Of a DNA stretch of 55,375 nucleotides, positions 1 through 9,580 are shown piece by piece (position 1 is the first letter of the stretch; the number at the start of each line of letters is the position of its first letter). Location of the stretch: contig JBDNFD010000054.1 of assembly GCA_041689995.1 (NCBI GenBank), positions 1 through 55,375 of the forward strand. The letters run 5' to 3'. The DNA comes from DASSWG01 sp041689995 (GTDB lineage Bacteria; Bacteroidota; Bacteroidia; Flavobacteriales; Flavobacteriaceae). The position numbers and the translations under genes are program-made. The notes under the pieces were generated by a model that ran no database searches, was not told the origin of the DNA, and saw only the letters and a program-made list of their open reading frames with translations.

Positions 1-35
1 CATTTTATTTCATGATAAACTCAAGATATATTCAC

Positions 36-824
36 ATGAAACAGTTTATTTTATTTTTATTTGTTTTGGTCACACTCCACTCATTCGCCCAAACAAAAGG
101 TATTGTTTATTATGGACAAATAAAAAGTCCAGGGATGGAAGCTCCCTCTGGACCTGATCTAAATGCTTATTTGGTATTCAACAAAACCGAATCGTATTAT
201 GTAACCGCCAAAGATTCGTTGGAGCAAAACACAAACAATGAATTGAATGTTTCCCCGGAAACAGAAATAAAAGCCGTTTACAACGGGCAAAAAACTTTTC
301 GCTACGGAGAGCAGGTATATTACAATTATGAAAAAGACAGTTTGTGGTGGAGCAAAATGTTTGGGGAAATGAAATATGTGGCCGAAAAAAGACCACGTAT
401 CGACTGGAAATTAGAAAAAGAAACAAAAAAAATAGGAAATTTTACCGCTCACAAGGCAGTTGGAAAATTTCGAGGAAGGAAATATACTGCATGGTACACA
501 ACTGAAATACCACTCCCGTATGGGCCATGGAAACTTCAAGGTTTGCCAGGTTTAATATTGGAAGCCCACGATGAGTTAAAGGAAATGTATTTATATTTTA
601 AAAGTTTGGAGTATCCCACGAATAATAAGGCCGCAATTTCCATGGTAAAAAGACCAAAAGGACAACCTGAAGAATGGATAACGTTGGAAGATTTTGCGGA
701 TATGTTGCGGGAAAGTATGGAGAAAGCCTATAATCGGTCCGTTCTTATGGCCGAACAATACAATTTCGACAAACCGAAAGAAAAACCCAAGATGAGGGAA
801 ATATACATAGAGTCTTTTGAATGA
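36..824 (+). CDS. GLPGLI family secreted protein
   Basis: The protein contains the family-defining GLPGLI motif near residues 169-174, within a P-Y-G-P-W-K-L-Q-G-L-P-G-L-I context. A signal peptide (MKQFILFLF..., cleavage after SFAQ) predicts export to the periplasm or outer surface. I chose the ATG at 36 because it starts directly with the signal peptide; an in-frame ATG at 12 would add eight residues. The molecular function of this Bacteroidota family is unknown. The next gene, a TonB-receptor-like barrel, starts four bases after this stop, so the two are almost certainly one transcript. The promoter lies outside the window. Confidence 0.85.
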   Translation: MKQFILFLFVLVTLHSFAQTKGIVYYGQIKSPGMEAPSGPDLNAYLVFNKTESYYVTAKDSLEQNTNNELNVSPETEIKAVYNGQKTFRYGEQVYYNYEKDSLWWSKMFGEMKYVAEKRPRIDWKLEKETKKIGNFTAHKAVGKFRGRKYTAWYTTEIPLPYGPWKLQGLPGLILEAHDELKEMYLYFKSLEYPTNNKAAISMVKRPKGQPEEWITLEDFADMLRESMEKAYNRSVLMAEQYNFDKPKEKPKMREIYIESFE

Positions 825-828
825 TTTA

Positions 829-3477
829 ATGAGGAAGCTTTTCTTGGTACTTTTTCTTATGTTTGATTTGTTCCCTGCGAATTGTTGGGCACAAAAAGAA
901 ATTCGTGGAACTATAAAAACCCCGAATGGAAAAGTTTTAGAAAATGCAAGTATAGTCAGTTATGACACCGACGGGAATATTATTTCATATACCTATTCCA
1001 AAACCGACGGAAGCTATCATCTGATTATCAAAAATATATCAAGCGGAAACATAATACTTGTAGTAGCAAGCTTAGGTTTTTCCGAAAATCGAACGGACAT
1101 CCAACTAATCGAAGAAAAGGATATCTACTATAATTGTTTTGTTCTTCAAGAAAAGGCCGAGCAATTGAAAGAGGTGGTTTTGGAGTCAACCGCCAAAATT
1201 TCTGCAAATAATGGCGTAACCACTTATCAAGTAAAGGCTTTTAATGATAATACGGAGCAAACCGTGGAAGATGTATTACGAAATCTTCCAGGAATTGAAG
1301 TGATGCCCGATGGTTCAATAAAGGCTCATGGAAAATTCATTGAAAAATTATTGATTGAAGGTGAAGATATGTTTGATGCCAATTATAAAGTCCTGTCGAA
1401 AAACCTGGATGCAAAGGTTTTGGATGCGATTCAAATCTTGGATAATTTTGAACCTAATCCAATATTGGCAGACGTTTTGGAATCGGACCGGGTAGCACTA
1501 AACTTGTTGGTAAAAGATGAACTGAAGAATATCTGGTTCGGAAATATCTCGGTCGGATTGGGAACTGAAGAAAGAAAAAGAGTGACAGCCAATGTCGGCT
1601 TGATCCGGAAGAAGATAAAGTTTTTTTATTTTGGGGATTACACGAATTTAGGTATGAAAGCTGCCGATCAAATTGGCGTTTCAAATTCCGAGATACACCT
1701 CAATTCCACGTATAATGAAAAGCGTTTCGAACCAGAAATCCAACCTGTATATTCTATTGACAAAAATGAGAATGGTGTTTTCAATGAAGGTCAAAGCACA
1801 TTCAACAAAGCTCTTTTGAACTCATTGAGTTTTGTCACCAATTTGGGCACGAACATAACATTACGCGGAACAGGACATTTTACACGTGACCAACAAAATC
1901 AAGATATCTATTCGGAAACTGTTTATAATATCAGCGAAGATCCAATCCGGGTATTTGAAAATAATAATGTCCACCATACAAACACCATTGCATCTGGTGA
2001 ACTGGAATTAAAATACACCGGCGGGCAGAAATCATATCTTAAAAATCTTTTGGTTTATAAAACCAATCCACAAGATTTTTTCAATGAGATACTCACCAAC
2101 GATCAAGAAATCAATCAGAAATTACAAAAGAAGGACTTCTCAATATATAATCATTTCAATTACAGTTATCGGTTGGGACAAAACAAGGTGTTGCATAATT
2201 ATGTACATTTTGGCAGAAATCAAATTGATCAAACTGGAACCTTGGAATCCCCGACTTTAAACAACTTATTCAATATACCTCAAAATGCACAAATAGAACA
2301 TTTTTCTGATGATGCCTTAACCACCTATGGAATTACTTCCTCGCTTTTTTCACAATACGGAAAACTACAACATATTTTGGAAATCGGATATCGATCAATT
2401 GAAGAAAAAAGAAAAAATTTATTTGTGACACAGCCAATTTCGGATCGAACAAAAGTTGATAGTTTACAAAATAATTTGATCTACAAACAGCAAGAACTGG
2501 AGTTGAAAAACAGTTTGAATTATGAGTTTTCGGAACATGTTCTTCTCAAACTTGATCTATCACTAACGCATTTTAATTTGGCAACAGAATCAACCGAAAA
2601 AAAGGTATGGAAATTCATCCCCGAAATTCACATGCGCTTTAAAAAATTTGACTTTGGCTCGTTTGGAATTTCGTATGCCAATAGCTATTCTTTGCCAAAT
2701 GCCATAAATCTTTTAGAAAATTATCAGATTGCCAGTTATCGATCATTTTTACAAGGAAATGATAAAATACATTTATCGCGAACAGATAAGTTTCAATTAT
2801 ATTACAATCTCAATAATGAAATGAAAACAAAGGCTGTTCATCTTAATGTTTCCTATCATTCTACAAAAAAACGATATTCCACGGAAAACCAGATCAATCA
2901 AGATTTTATTTTTAGTCGATATCAATTTGCCGATGGAGGAAATAGACTTTTGGGCACTTTGAACTTTGTTTCTTTTTTTAAAGATTTATTACTTTCCACC
3001 AAACTGGAAACCACGCAAACATGGACGGAACAAAGTATTAAAGCCAATTCAAATACCTTCACATCTTTGGAAAATTATTTCTCGGCCTATTCTGTTTCAG
3101 GAACTACTTTTTTTAAACTTCCCATAAATTTCAATTTCAAAATAGCTTTAAATTCAAGCGAATCTAAGTTTAATGGGGTTCGTTCAAAAACCAACTGGCA
3201 AGATGCTTTGTTGAATGTAACCTATAATATAACAAACGAATGGATCGCAGAAGTGAGCGACCATTTTTATCACAGACAAAATGAAACCTATAGTTTTTTA
3301 GGAGCTACAATAAATTATACTCCCGAAAAATCCAAATTCAATTATCGGTTGATTTTAAACAATTTGGCAAACGAAAAAATCTTTGCTACTACGCAAATTG
3401 ATGATTATACTTCTTATACATCTCAAATTGAGTTGCTCCCACGGTACTTTTTTATAAATGTAAAATATAGGTTTTAG
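829..3477 (+). CDS. TonB-dependent receptor-like outer-membrane protein with carboxypeptidase-like N-terminal domain
   Basis: The protein has about 882 residues. A signal peptide (MRKLFLVLFLMF..., ending CWAQ) is followed by a CarboxypepD_reg-like beta sandwich (about 25-110), a plug-like segment containing V-E-D-V-L-R-N-L-P-G-I-E-V (about 145-157), and a long region with alternating aromatic strands ending in an aromatic residue (KYRF), as outer-membrane barrels do. A TTG at 817 overlaps the upstream gene, but the ATG at 829 fits the signal peptide better. The pairing with the preceding GLPGLI gene is a recurrent Bacteroidota arrangement; the cargo is unknown. It may be a barrel that has lost classic TonB transport, since I see no clear TonB box. 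Confidence 0.8.
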   Translation: MRKLFLVLFLMFDLFPANCWAQKEIRGTIKTPNGKVLENASIVSYDTDGNIISYTYSKTDGSYHLIIKNISSGNIILVVASLGFSENRTDIQLIEEKDIYYNCFVLQEKAEQLKEVVLESTAKISANNGVTTYQVKAFNDNTEQTVEDVLRNLPGIEVMPDGSIKAHGKFIEKLLIEGEDMFDANYKVLSKNLDAKVLDAIQILDNFEPNPILADVLESDRVALNLLVKDELKNIWFGNISVGLGTEERKRVTANVGLIRKKIKFFYFGDYTNLGMKAADQIGVSNSEIHLNSTYNEKRFEPEIQPVYSIDKNENGVFNEGQSTFNKALLNSLSFVTNLGTNITLRGTGHFTRDQQNQDIYSETVYNISEDPIRVFENNNVHHTNTIASGELELKYTGGQKSYLKNLLVYKTNPQDFFNEILTNDQEINQKLQKKDFSIYNHFNYSYRLGQNKVLHNYVHFGRNQIDQTGTLESPTLNNLFNIPQNAQIEHFSDDALTTYGITSSLFSQYGKLQHILEIGYRSIEEKRKNLFVTQPISDRTKVDSLQNNLIYKQQELELKNSLNYEFSEHVLLKLDLSLTHFNLATESTEKKVWKFIPEIHMRFKKFDFGSFGISYANSYSLPNAINLLENYQIASYRSFLQGNDKIHLSRTDKFQLYYNLNNEMKTKAVHLNVSYHSTKKRYSTENQINQDFIFSRYQFADGGNRLLGTLNFVSFFKDLLLSTKLETTQTWTEQSIKANSNTFTSLENYFSAYSVSGTTFFKLPINFNFKIALNSSESKFNGVRSKTNWQDALLNVTYNITNEWIAEVSDHFYHRQNETYSFLGATINYTPEKSKFNYRLILNNLANEKIFATTQIDDYTSYTSQIELLPRYFFINVKYRF

Positions 3478-3515
3478 TAGAATTATTTTCCATTATTTCC
3501 AATAATAAAAAATAG

Positions 3516-4757
3516 TTAGTCTTTCGATTTCTTATTTTTCGCCTCGATCCATTTGGACATATATTTTGTGCTTCGCAGCGTGTGGTGCATCAACATTGCA
3601 CCCATAAAATTGTTTTGTCGGTGTGTTTTCAATTCGTTTTGTAGGCGTTGCAATTCTTGAAAAAAAGCTTCGGCAAACATGGATTTCTGAAAACGACAAT
3701 TTATAATTTCGATTCCGGCTCGTTGCGCATTTTCCCAATCCGGTTTATTTTGGTATAAAGAAACCGCTGTTTCAACCAATGTTTCCGGCGTATCGGCAAT
3801 TTTCCCACACCAAACCATATCGCCACAAATTCCTTCGGCGCCAATAGAGGTTGTGATGCTGGGAGTTCCAGTTTGCATCGCATCGAAGAATTTTCCTTTC
3901 AACCCGGCGCCAAATCGGAGGGGAGCTAATAAAATTCGGGCGTGTTTCAATACATCTTCCACATTTTCCGCTCTTCCTTCTATGAAAAAATGAGATTCTG
4001 GGGAATGCAGCCGCTTGACTTTGTCATTCGCATAAGCTCCGTAAATATGGAGTTCCGCTTCCGGTATTTTTTTGGAAATAAGTGGCCAAATTTCCTCTTT
4101 TAGATAAATCGTTTGGTCAAGATTTGGTGGATGTAGAAAATTTCCGATACTCACAAATTCCGTTCGTTCATCAAAAGATGGAAGATTTTCTAACGTGTTT
4201 TTCGAAAATTTTTCAAACAGAAATGGCAGATAGAACAATAGACTTTCGGCTATTCTGAACTGGTTTATCAAGATTTCTTTTTCAACTTCGGAAATAATCA
4301 AACTCAAATCGCAGCGCAAAATACTTGCAATTTCCCGCTTGGCAACTTCGGAAAACAAGTCGATTTCTTGGAAATCCCTTTTATTCTTGACAGCTTCTTG
4401 TCGCGCTTTTCGCAGAAAATGTAGGTCTTCCGTGTCTAAAATCCGTAGGGCATTTGGGCAAATTTCCGAAACGCGCCACCCAAATTGTTCTTCCAACATA
4501 AACCGATCGAATAATACCAATTGTGGATTTTCTTCCCGCAAAAAATCATTATAACTTTCATCGTTTGGTTGAACATTTTCCAACTTTACCCCAAGGTTTT
4601 TCAAGTTCATTGAATAATCGCTTTCCGAGCTGGTGCAGGCAAAAGTGATCTCAAAATCCCGCTCTAAAAATAAATCGATCAACTGAGCCATTCTAATTCC
4701 GGCTGCAGAGGAATTTGGTTCTGGCCAATTTTGCGCGATAATCAAAAGCTTTTGCAT
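3516..4757 (-). CDS. Glycosyltransferase, GT4-like (GT-B fold)
   Basis: The N-terminal half starts MQKLLIIAQNWPEPNSSAAG, a typical Rossmann opening of GT4 enzymes. The C-terminal half carries FVSIGNFLHPPN, AELHIYG and a nucleotide-sugar binding stretch with LLAPLRFGAGLKGKFFDAM followed by GTPSITTSIGAEG (about residues 290-325), as in the Glyco_trans_1_4 group. It probably transfers a sugar from an activated donor to a glycan or lipid; the acceptor cannot be told. The ATG at 4757 was preferred over a GTG at 4793, since the added residues match nothing. The gene is divergent from the sigma-factor gene and shares its short upstream region. Confidence 0.8.
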   Translation of the reverse strand: MQKLLIIAQNWPEPNSSAAGIRMAQLIDLFLERDFEITFACTSSESDYSMNLKNLGVKLENVQPNDESYNDFLREENPQLVLFDRFMLEEQFGWRVSEICPNALRILDTEDLHFLRKARQEAVKNKRDFQEIDLFSEVAKREIASILRCDLSLIISEVEKEILINQFRIAESLLFYLPFLFEKFSKNTLENLPSFDERTEFVSIGNFLHPPNLDQTIYLKEEIWPLISKKIPEAELHIYGAYANDKVKRLHSPESHFFIEGRAENVEDVLKHARILLAPLRFGAGLKGKFFDAMQTGTPSITTSIGAEGICGDMVWCGKIADTPETLVETAVSLYQNKPDWENAQRAGIEIINCRFQKSMFAEAFFQELQRLQNELKTHRQNNFMGAMLMHHTLRSTKYMSKWIEAKNKKSKD

Positions 4758-4840
4758 CTTTAACGATATATTGGCAGCGGCAATTCGCGGCACTTACTTA
4801 ATTTTTGTAATTTTATGTCGGTTCATTCTAGCACGAATTC

Positions 4841-5395
4841 ATGGTACAAGCCACGCTCAATCCAAAAAAATGGGTAGATAAATATGCGAATTATTTATTG
4901 AATTACACGCTTGTGCGCATTAATGATCGGGAAATGGCCAAAGATCTTATTTCCGAAACCTTTCTTTCCGCCTTAAAAGCGTTGAAAAGTTTTAAAGGCG
5001 ATTCCAGTGAACGAACTTGGTTGATTTCCATTCTGAAGCGTAAAATTATCGATTATTACCGAAAAACCAATTCGGCAAAAGGTAGGGCAGAGGTGAAGGT
5101 TGAATTTTACGGAGAAGAGCGGGATGGCGATTGGCTGGAAGAGCGCGTTGCCGATCCGACGGGAAAAAATGTGGAAAATGATTTTGCCAATCAAGAACTT
5201 AAAATGGCGATTATAGATTGTTTGGGGCATTTAAGCGAACGACAAGAGCGCATTTTCACCATGAAAACAATCGATGAAATAGATACCGAAACAATTTGTA
5301 ATGAATTCAATATTACTCCGTCCAATTTATGGGTGATTGTCCATCGGGCTCGAGTGGCTTTGGCACATTGTCTTGAAAAAAAAGGATATAACTGA
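4841..5395 (+). CDS. ECF-type RNA polymerase sigma factor
   Basis: The protein has 184 residues, normal for group IV sigma factors. Region 2 covers about 10-80 (R-E-M-A-K-D-L-I-S-E-T-F, then F-K-G-D-S-S-E-R-T-W-L-I-S-I-L-K-R-K-I-I-D). Region 4 covers about 120-180 (L-S-E-R-Q-E-R-I-F, helix-turn-helix around T-P-S-N-L-W-V-I-V-H-R-A-R). It should direct core polymerase to a specific set of promoters. The next gene starts five bases after the stop and encodes a small ZAS-type protein, so the pair reads as sigma and cognate anti-sigma factor. Target genes are not evident from the window. Confidence 0.9.
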   Translation: MVQATLNPKKWVDKYANYLLNYTLVRINDREMAKDLISETFLSALKALKSFKGDSSERTWLISILKRKIIDYYRKTNSAKGRAEVKVEFYGEERDGDWLEERVADPTGKNVENDFANQELKMAIIDCLGHLSERQERIFTMKTIDEIDTETICNEFNITPSNLWVIVHRARVALAHCLEKKGYN

Positions 5396-5400
5396 ATTTC

Positions 5401-5655
5401 ATGGAAAAAAAATACAATCCCAAAAATTCCTGTGAAAAAATAATTCTATACTGTGATCGCTCGCAATATGGGGAAGTGGGCTCTTGGCAGCGCGCCAGAA
5501 TGATGTGGCATTTTTTCTTTTGCCTAACCTGTAAATCTTATTCCAAGAAAAACTCAAAACTTAGCGAATCCATTAAAAAATCGAAACTTTCTTCTCTGAA
5601 ACCCAATGAAATGGTGGAAATCAAACGGAAATTAGGCGAAAAAAGTGACAAGTGA
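5401..5655 (+). CDS. Small zinc-binding (ZAS-type) putative anti-sigma factor
   Basis: The 84-residue protein contains C11-x25-H37-x3-C41-x2-C44, which fits the zinc-associated anti-sigma motif (x24-25, then Hx3Cx2C). There is no transmembrane helix, so it would be a cytosolic anti-sigma factor that binds the sigma factor encoded five bases upstream. The C-terminal half is lysine- and serine-rich. Zinc binding and a possible redox switch (Cys18 is an additional nearby thiol) are inferred from the motif only. Its last 24 bases overlap the 3' end of the convergent UbiA-like gene. Confidence 0.75.
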   Translation: MEKKYNPKNSCEKIILYCDRSQYGEVGSWQRARMMWHFFFCLTCKSYSKKNSKLSESIKKSKLSSLKPNEMVEIKRKLGEKSDK

Positions 5656-6459
5656 CCAAAAAATAAGGAACCAGAAAATAGGAATGGCTTCTACCCAAAA
5701 AGAAGCGTAATAAGACGATTGGTTTTTTGTGGAAAAAACAATAAATCCTGCGGAAATCAAAGTAATGATAATCGCTGAAATCAATTCTGCCGAAGTATTT
5801 TCCGTTTTTGAAAATTCCATTCCTAGAAAAATTAGCAATAAAAATAGTCCAAGTAATTTGGCATTTTTTGTTCCCACTTGTTGCGGAATAGTGCCCAAAT
5901 TTGTAGCATCCCGCTCCAAATCACGGATTTCAAATGGAATGATCACGGCAATGATAAATGCGACCCGTTGGGCAAAAATCCAAGCTATTTCGGGTTTTAA
6001 AGAAATTTCATACTGAACTAAGGGAACAATTATTGTCAATCCTGCAACCACAAAAGCAATCACGAAAATCTTCACGCCATGCAAATTGCGCAGATTTTTA
6101 TTTTTTGGAAATATGGGAACGGTGTAAAATATAGTGAACAGTCCGAAAAATCCAGTCCACAATAAGGTTTCCATCGGTAGTTTTAAGGTGAAATAGATCA
6201 ACGTCAAAAAACAAGCTAGGGAAAAAAGCTGGATTACGCGCATATATTTGGCCAAAGCTCTGTGTTTTAATCCCGCGACACCAGCATATTTTATGAAATT
6301 ATAACCCGTTACGGTGCCGAAAAAGATAAAAGCCAAGAAAACAGGATCGGCAACTAAGTTAAATTGCAAATAGGTGATGGCCACAAAACAACAAACTTCG
6401 ATCGCAACGTGAATGCTGCTGCTGATATAAAATTCGAAGATGTTTTTAAAAAATGTCAT
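5632..6459 (-). CDS. UbiA-like polytopic membrane protein
   Basis: A 275-residue protein with about eight to nine hydrophobic helices. Near residue 180 it has F-E-I-R-D-L-E-R-D followed by G-T-I-P-Q-Q-V-G, which resembles the second Asp-rich motif of UbiA prenyltransferases. The first motif (NDxxDxxxD) is degenerate: the corresponding stretch reads G-Y-N-F-I-K-Y-A-G. It may therefore be a divergent or inactive member. The ATG at 6459 was chosen over the TTG at 6477. The gene lies in the inner membrane context between the sigma module and gcvP; no pathway partner is visible. Confidence 0.65.
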   Translation of the reverse strand: MTFFKNIFEFYISSSIHVAIEVCCFVAITYLQFNLVADPVFLAFIFFGTVTGYNFIKYAGVAGLKHRALAKYMRVIQLFSLACFLTLIYFTLKLPMETLLWTGFFGLFTIFYTVPIFPKNKNLRNLHGVKIFVIAFVVAGLTIIVPLVQYEISLKPEIAWIFAQRVAFIIAVIIPFEIRDLERDATNLGTIPQQVGTKNAKLLGLFLLLIFLGMEFSKTENTSAELISAIIITLISAGFIVFSTKNQSSYYASFWVEAIPIFWFLIFWSLVTFFA

Positions 6460-6548
6460 TATACAAAAGTACTCCAAGATATAAAACGTCCGTAGGTAAA
6501 CCTAAAAAAACTTGTGGTTATAATCGGAGAAATGAGCAAAGAAAAATG

Positions 6549-6556
6549 TAATTTTG
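6549..6556 (+). promoter_or_regulatory. Possible -7 element for gcvP
   Basis: TAATTTTG fits the Bacteroidota TAnnTTTG consensus and lies 28 bases before the favoured gcvP ATG. I see no TTG at the usual upstream distance, so this is tentative. Confidence 0.35.
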
Positions 6557-6584
6557 CAAGCTGAAAAACATGACATCCCATACT

Positions 6585-9437
6585 ATGAACACAGATTCTT
6601 TTGCCCTTCGCCACATAGGCCCACGAAAGGAAAATTTGGAAGAAATGCTCCGAACAATCGGAGTGGATTCTTTGGAACAATTGATATTTGAAACGCTTCC
6701 CGATGATATCAAATTAAAAAAGGAACTGAACCTTCCTAAAGCCATGAGCGAGCAGGAATATGCCCAGCATATTCACGAATTGGCGAACAAAAATAAAATG
6801 TTCAAAACCTACATCGGATTGGGTTATAATCAGGCAAACGTTCCCGCTGTGATCCAACGGAATATTTTGGAAAATCCAGGTTGGTACACGGCTTATACAC
6901 CGTATCAGGCAGAAATCGCTCAAGGTCGAATGGAGGCTTTGCTGAATTTTCAGACCGTGATTTGTGACCTGACGGGAATGGAGCTTGCAAACGCTTCCCT
7001 TCTCGACGAATCCACAGCGGCCGCGGAAGCCATGGCAATGTTGTTTGCTACGCGCAATCGGGAACAAAAGAAAAAGGGAACTAATAAATTTTTTGTTTCG
7101 GAAGAAATACTGCTACAAACACTTTCAACTTTAAAAACGCGGGCTCTTCCGTTGGAAATTGATTTAGTGATCGGAAACCATGAAACTTTCGATTTCTCTT
7201 CGGAGTATTTCGGTGTTTTGTTGCAATACCCCGGAAAATCCGGACAAATATATGATTATACCGACTTTGTAAATAAAGCTACTCAAGCAGATATTAAAAC
7301 GGCGGTAGCTGCCGACATTTTGAGTTTGGTGAAATTGAAGGCGCCCGGAACAATGGGCGTTGATGTTGTCGTGGGAACAACGCAACGTTTTGGAATTCCA
7401 CTGGGCTACGGAGGTCCACATGCGGCGTTTTTTGCGACGAGAGAATCCTATAAACGAGAAATTCCGGGAAGAATAATCGGGGTGACCAAAGATATGGACG
7501 GTAACCGTGCGTTGCGGATGGCGTTACAAACCCGTGAACAACATATAAAACGCGATAAAGCGACTTCCAATATTTGTACGGCTCAAGTTTTGTTGGCGGT
7601 AATGGCGAGTATGTACGCAGTTTATCACGGTCCAAAAGGCTTGAAATATATTGCCGATAAAGTGCATTCATCCGCGGTGGAACTTTCTGATAAGTTGAAA
7701 AAGATGGGTTTGACACAAATCAATTCGCTTTTTTTCGATACCATTCAAATCAAGGCCAATGCTTCAAAAGTGAAAGCTGTTGCGGAAAATAGGGAAATCA
7801 ATTTTTATTATCCAGACTCCGAAACGGTTTCCATTTCCTTGCACGAAGCAACTTCCATTTCAGATTTGAATGAAATACTTTCCGTTTTTGCTGAGGTTTC
7901 AGGCGCAAAAATGGATGAAATTTCCAATTTGGATAAAGATATTTTGGATAATTCCGTTCTAAAAAGGACCACTCCTTTTATGACCGGAGAAGTGTTCAAT
8001 AAATACCATTCGGAAACGGAATTAATGCGCTACATCAAAAGACTGGAGCGCAAAGATTTGTCCCTCAATCATTCCATGATTGCGTTGGGATCTTGCACCA
8101 TGAAATTGAATGCGGCCTCGGAAATGTTACCCTTGAGCGATCCACAATGGGGGAATATCCACCCGTTTGTTCCGATAGAGCAAGCCGAAGGCTATCAAAT
8201 CGTATTGAAAAAATTGGAAGCTCAGCTCACAGAAATAACCGGATTTGCAGCTACATCTCTGCAACCGAATTCCGGCGCACAGGGTGAATTTACCGGACTG
8301 ATGATGATCGGTGCTTATCACGAATCGCGCGGCGAAACACATCGAAATATTTGTTTGATCCCATCTTCGGCTCACGGTACGAATCCAGCGAGTGCCGTCA
8401 TGGCCGGAATGAAAGTGGTGGTGACGAAAGCCACCGAAACCGGAAATATAGATGTGGAAGATTTGCGTGAAAAGGCCATCAAACACAAAGATAGTTTGGC
8501 TGCTTTGATGATTACCTATCCTTCTACACATGGTGTTTTTGAATCGGCAATCAAGGAAATCATTCAAATTATCCATAATAATGGCGGACAGGTTTATATG
8601 GACGGCGCCAATATGAACGCACAAGTTGGCTTGACGAACCCAGGAATCATTGGCGCAGATGTTTGTCATCTCAATTTGCACAAAACCTTTGCAATTCCGC
8701 ATGGAGGTGGAGGGCCAGGCGTTGGACCTATTTGCGTAGCCGAACAATTGGTCCCATTTTTGCCTGGAAACCCTGTAATAAAAACGGGTGGAAAAAAAGC
8801 TATCACCTCCATTTCCGCCGCGCCTTGGGGTTCATCATTGGTCTGCTTGATCTCTTATGCGTATATTTCCATGTTAGGAGCGAAAGGTCTAAAGGCTGCC
8901 ACTGAAAACGCGATTTTGAATGCCAATTACGTTAAACAACGTTTGGATGAGCATTTCAAAACCTTATATTCTGGGGAATGCGGAAGGGCCGCACACGAAA
9001 TGATTCTGGATTGCCGACCTTTTAAAGAAAAGGGAATTGAAGTGGTGGATATCGCAAAACGTCTGATCGATTATGGTTTTCATGCGCCCACAGTTTCTTT
9101 TCCGGTCGCTGGCACATTGATGATCGAACCTACTGAAAGCGAAAGCAAAGCGGAACTGGACCGGTTCTGCGATGCAATGATTGCTATTGGAAACGAGATC
9201 CGAAATCTTTCCAAAGAGAAAAGTGATAATCTATTGAAAAATGCACCGCACACCATGGGAATGTTGACTTCCGACAGTTGGGAATTTTCGTATTCGCGAA
9301 AAGAGGCGGCATTTCCATTGGCATTTATTTCAGAAAATAAATTTTGGCCGAGCGTTCGACGTGTGGATGATGCTTATGGCGACCGAAACTTGGTTTGTAC
9401 CTGTGCGCCCACTGAGGCATATATGGAGGAAGCTTGA
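6585..9437 (+). CDS. gcvP: Glycine dehydrogenase (decarboxylating), P protein of the glycine cleavage system
   Basis: About 950 residues, the usual length of the single-chain P protein. It decarboxylates glycine using PLP and passes the aminomethyl group to the H protein. Seen: an N-terminal F-A-L-R-H-I-G-P opening, the tandem arrangement of two PLP-fold halves, and the PLP-lysine region L-N-L-H-K-T-F-A-I-P-H-G-G-G-G-P-G in the second half. The ATG at 6585 gives MNTDSFALRHIGP, as expected for the family, and leaves room for the TAATTTTG element upstream; an ATG at 6570 is also in frame. No gcvT or gcvH lies nearby, so the system is scattered. Confidence 0.96.
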   Translation: MNTDSFALRHIGPRKENLEEMLRTIGVDSLEQLIFETLPDDIKLKKELNLPKAMSEQEYAQHIHELANKNKMFKTYIGLGYNQANVPAVIQRNILENPGWYTAYTPYQAEIAQGRMEALLNFQTVICDLTGMELANASLLDESTAAAEAMAMLFATRNREQKKKGTNKFFVSEEILLQTLSTLKTRALPLEIDLVIGNHETFDFSSEYFGVLLQYPGKSGQIYDYTDFVNKATQADIKTAVAADILSLVKLKAPGTMGVDVVVGTTQRFGIPLGYGGPHAAFFATRESYKREIPGRIIGVTKDMDGNRALRMALQTREQHIKRDKATSNICTAQVLLAVMASMYAVYHGPKGLKYIADKVHSSAVELSDKLKKMGLTQINSLFFDTIQIKANASKVKAVAENREINFYYPDSETVSISLHEATSISDLNEILSVFAEVSGAKMDEISNLDKDILDNSVLKRTTPFMTGEVFNKYHSETELMRYIKRLERKDLSLNHSMIALGSCTMKLNAASEMLPLSDPQWGNIHPFVPIEQAEGYQIVLKKLEAQLTEITGFAATSLQPNSGAQGEFTGLMMIGAYHESRGETHRNICLIPSSAHGTNPASAVMAGMKVVVTKATETGNIDVEDLREKAIKHKDSLAALMITYPSTHGVFESAIKEIIQIIHNNGGQVYMDGANMNAQVGLTNPGIIGADVCHLNLHKTFAIPHGGGGPGVGPICVAEQLVPFLPGNPVIKTGGKKAITSISAAPWGSSLVCLISYAYISMLGAKGLKAATENAILNANYVKQRLDEHFKTLYSGECGRAAHEMILDCRPFKEKGIEVVDIAKRLIDYGFHAPTVSFPVAGTLMIEPTESESKAELDRFCDAMIAIGNEIRNLSKEKSDNLLKNAPHTMGMLTSDSWEFSYSRKEAAFPLAFISENKFWPSVRRVDDAYGDRNLVCTCAPTEAYMEEA

Positions 9438-9580
9438 AATGTTAACTAGGGAAATGAATTCTAATTTTGAAAGTAAAAATAGTTTCTTATCTTATTTCCC
9501 TGATAGAATGATGCGGGTTTTTAAAAATTTCTATTTTTACAGAACGGTAAAAGATGTATATTGGCATAATTTTATAAGAT

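Noticed and set aside
817..828. TTG start giving four more residues for the TonB-like protein
   Set aside because: The ATG at 829 fits the signal peptide directly and avoids overlap with the upstream gene.
9448..9501. AGGGAAAT/ATTTCCCT hairpin after gcvP
   Set aside because: The loop is 38 bases long and there is no T-run, so it is not a terminator.
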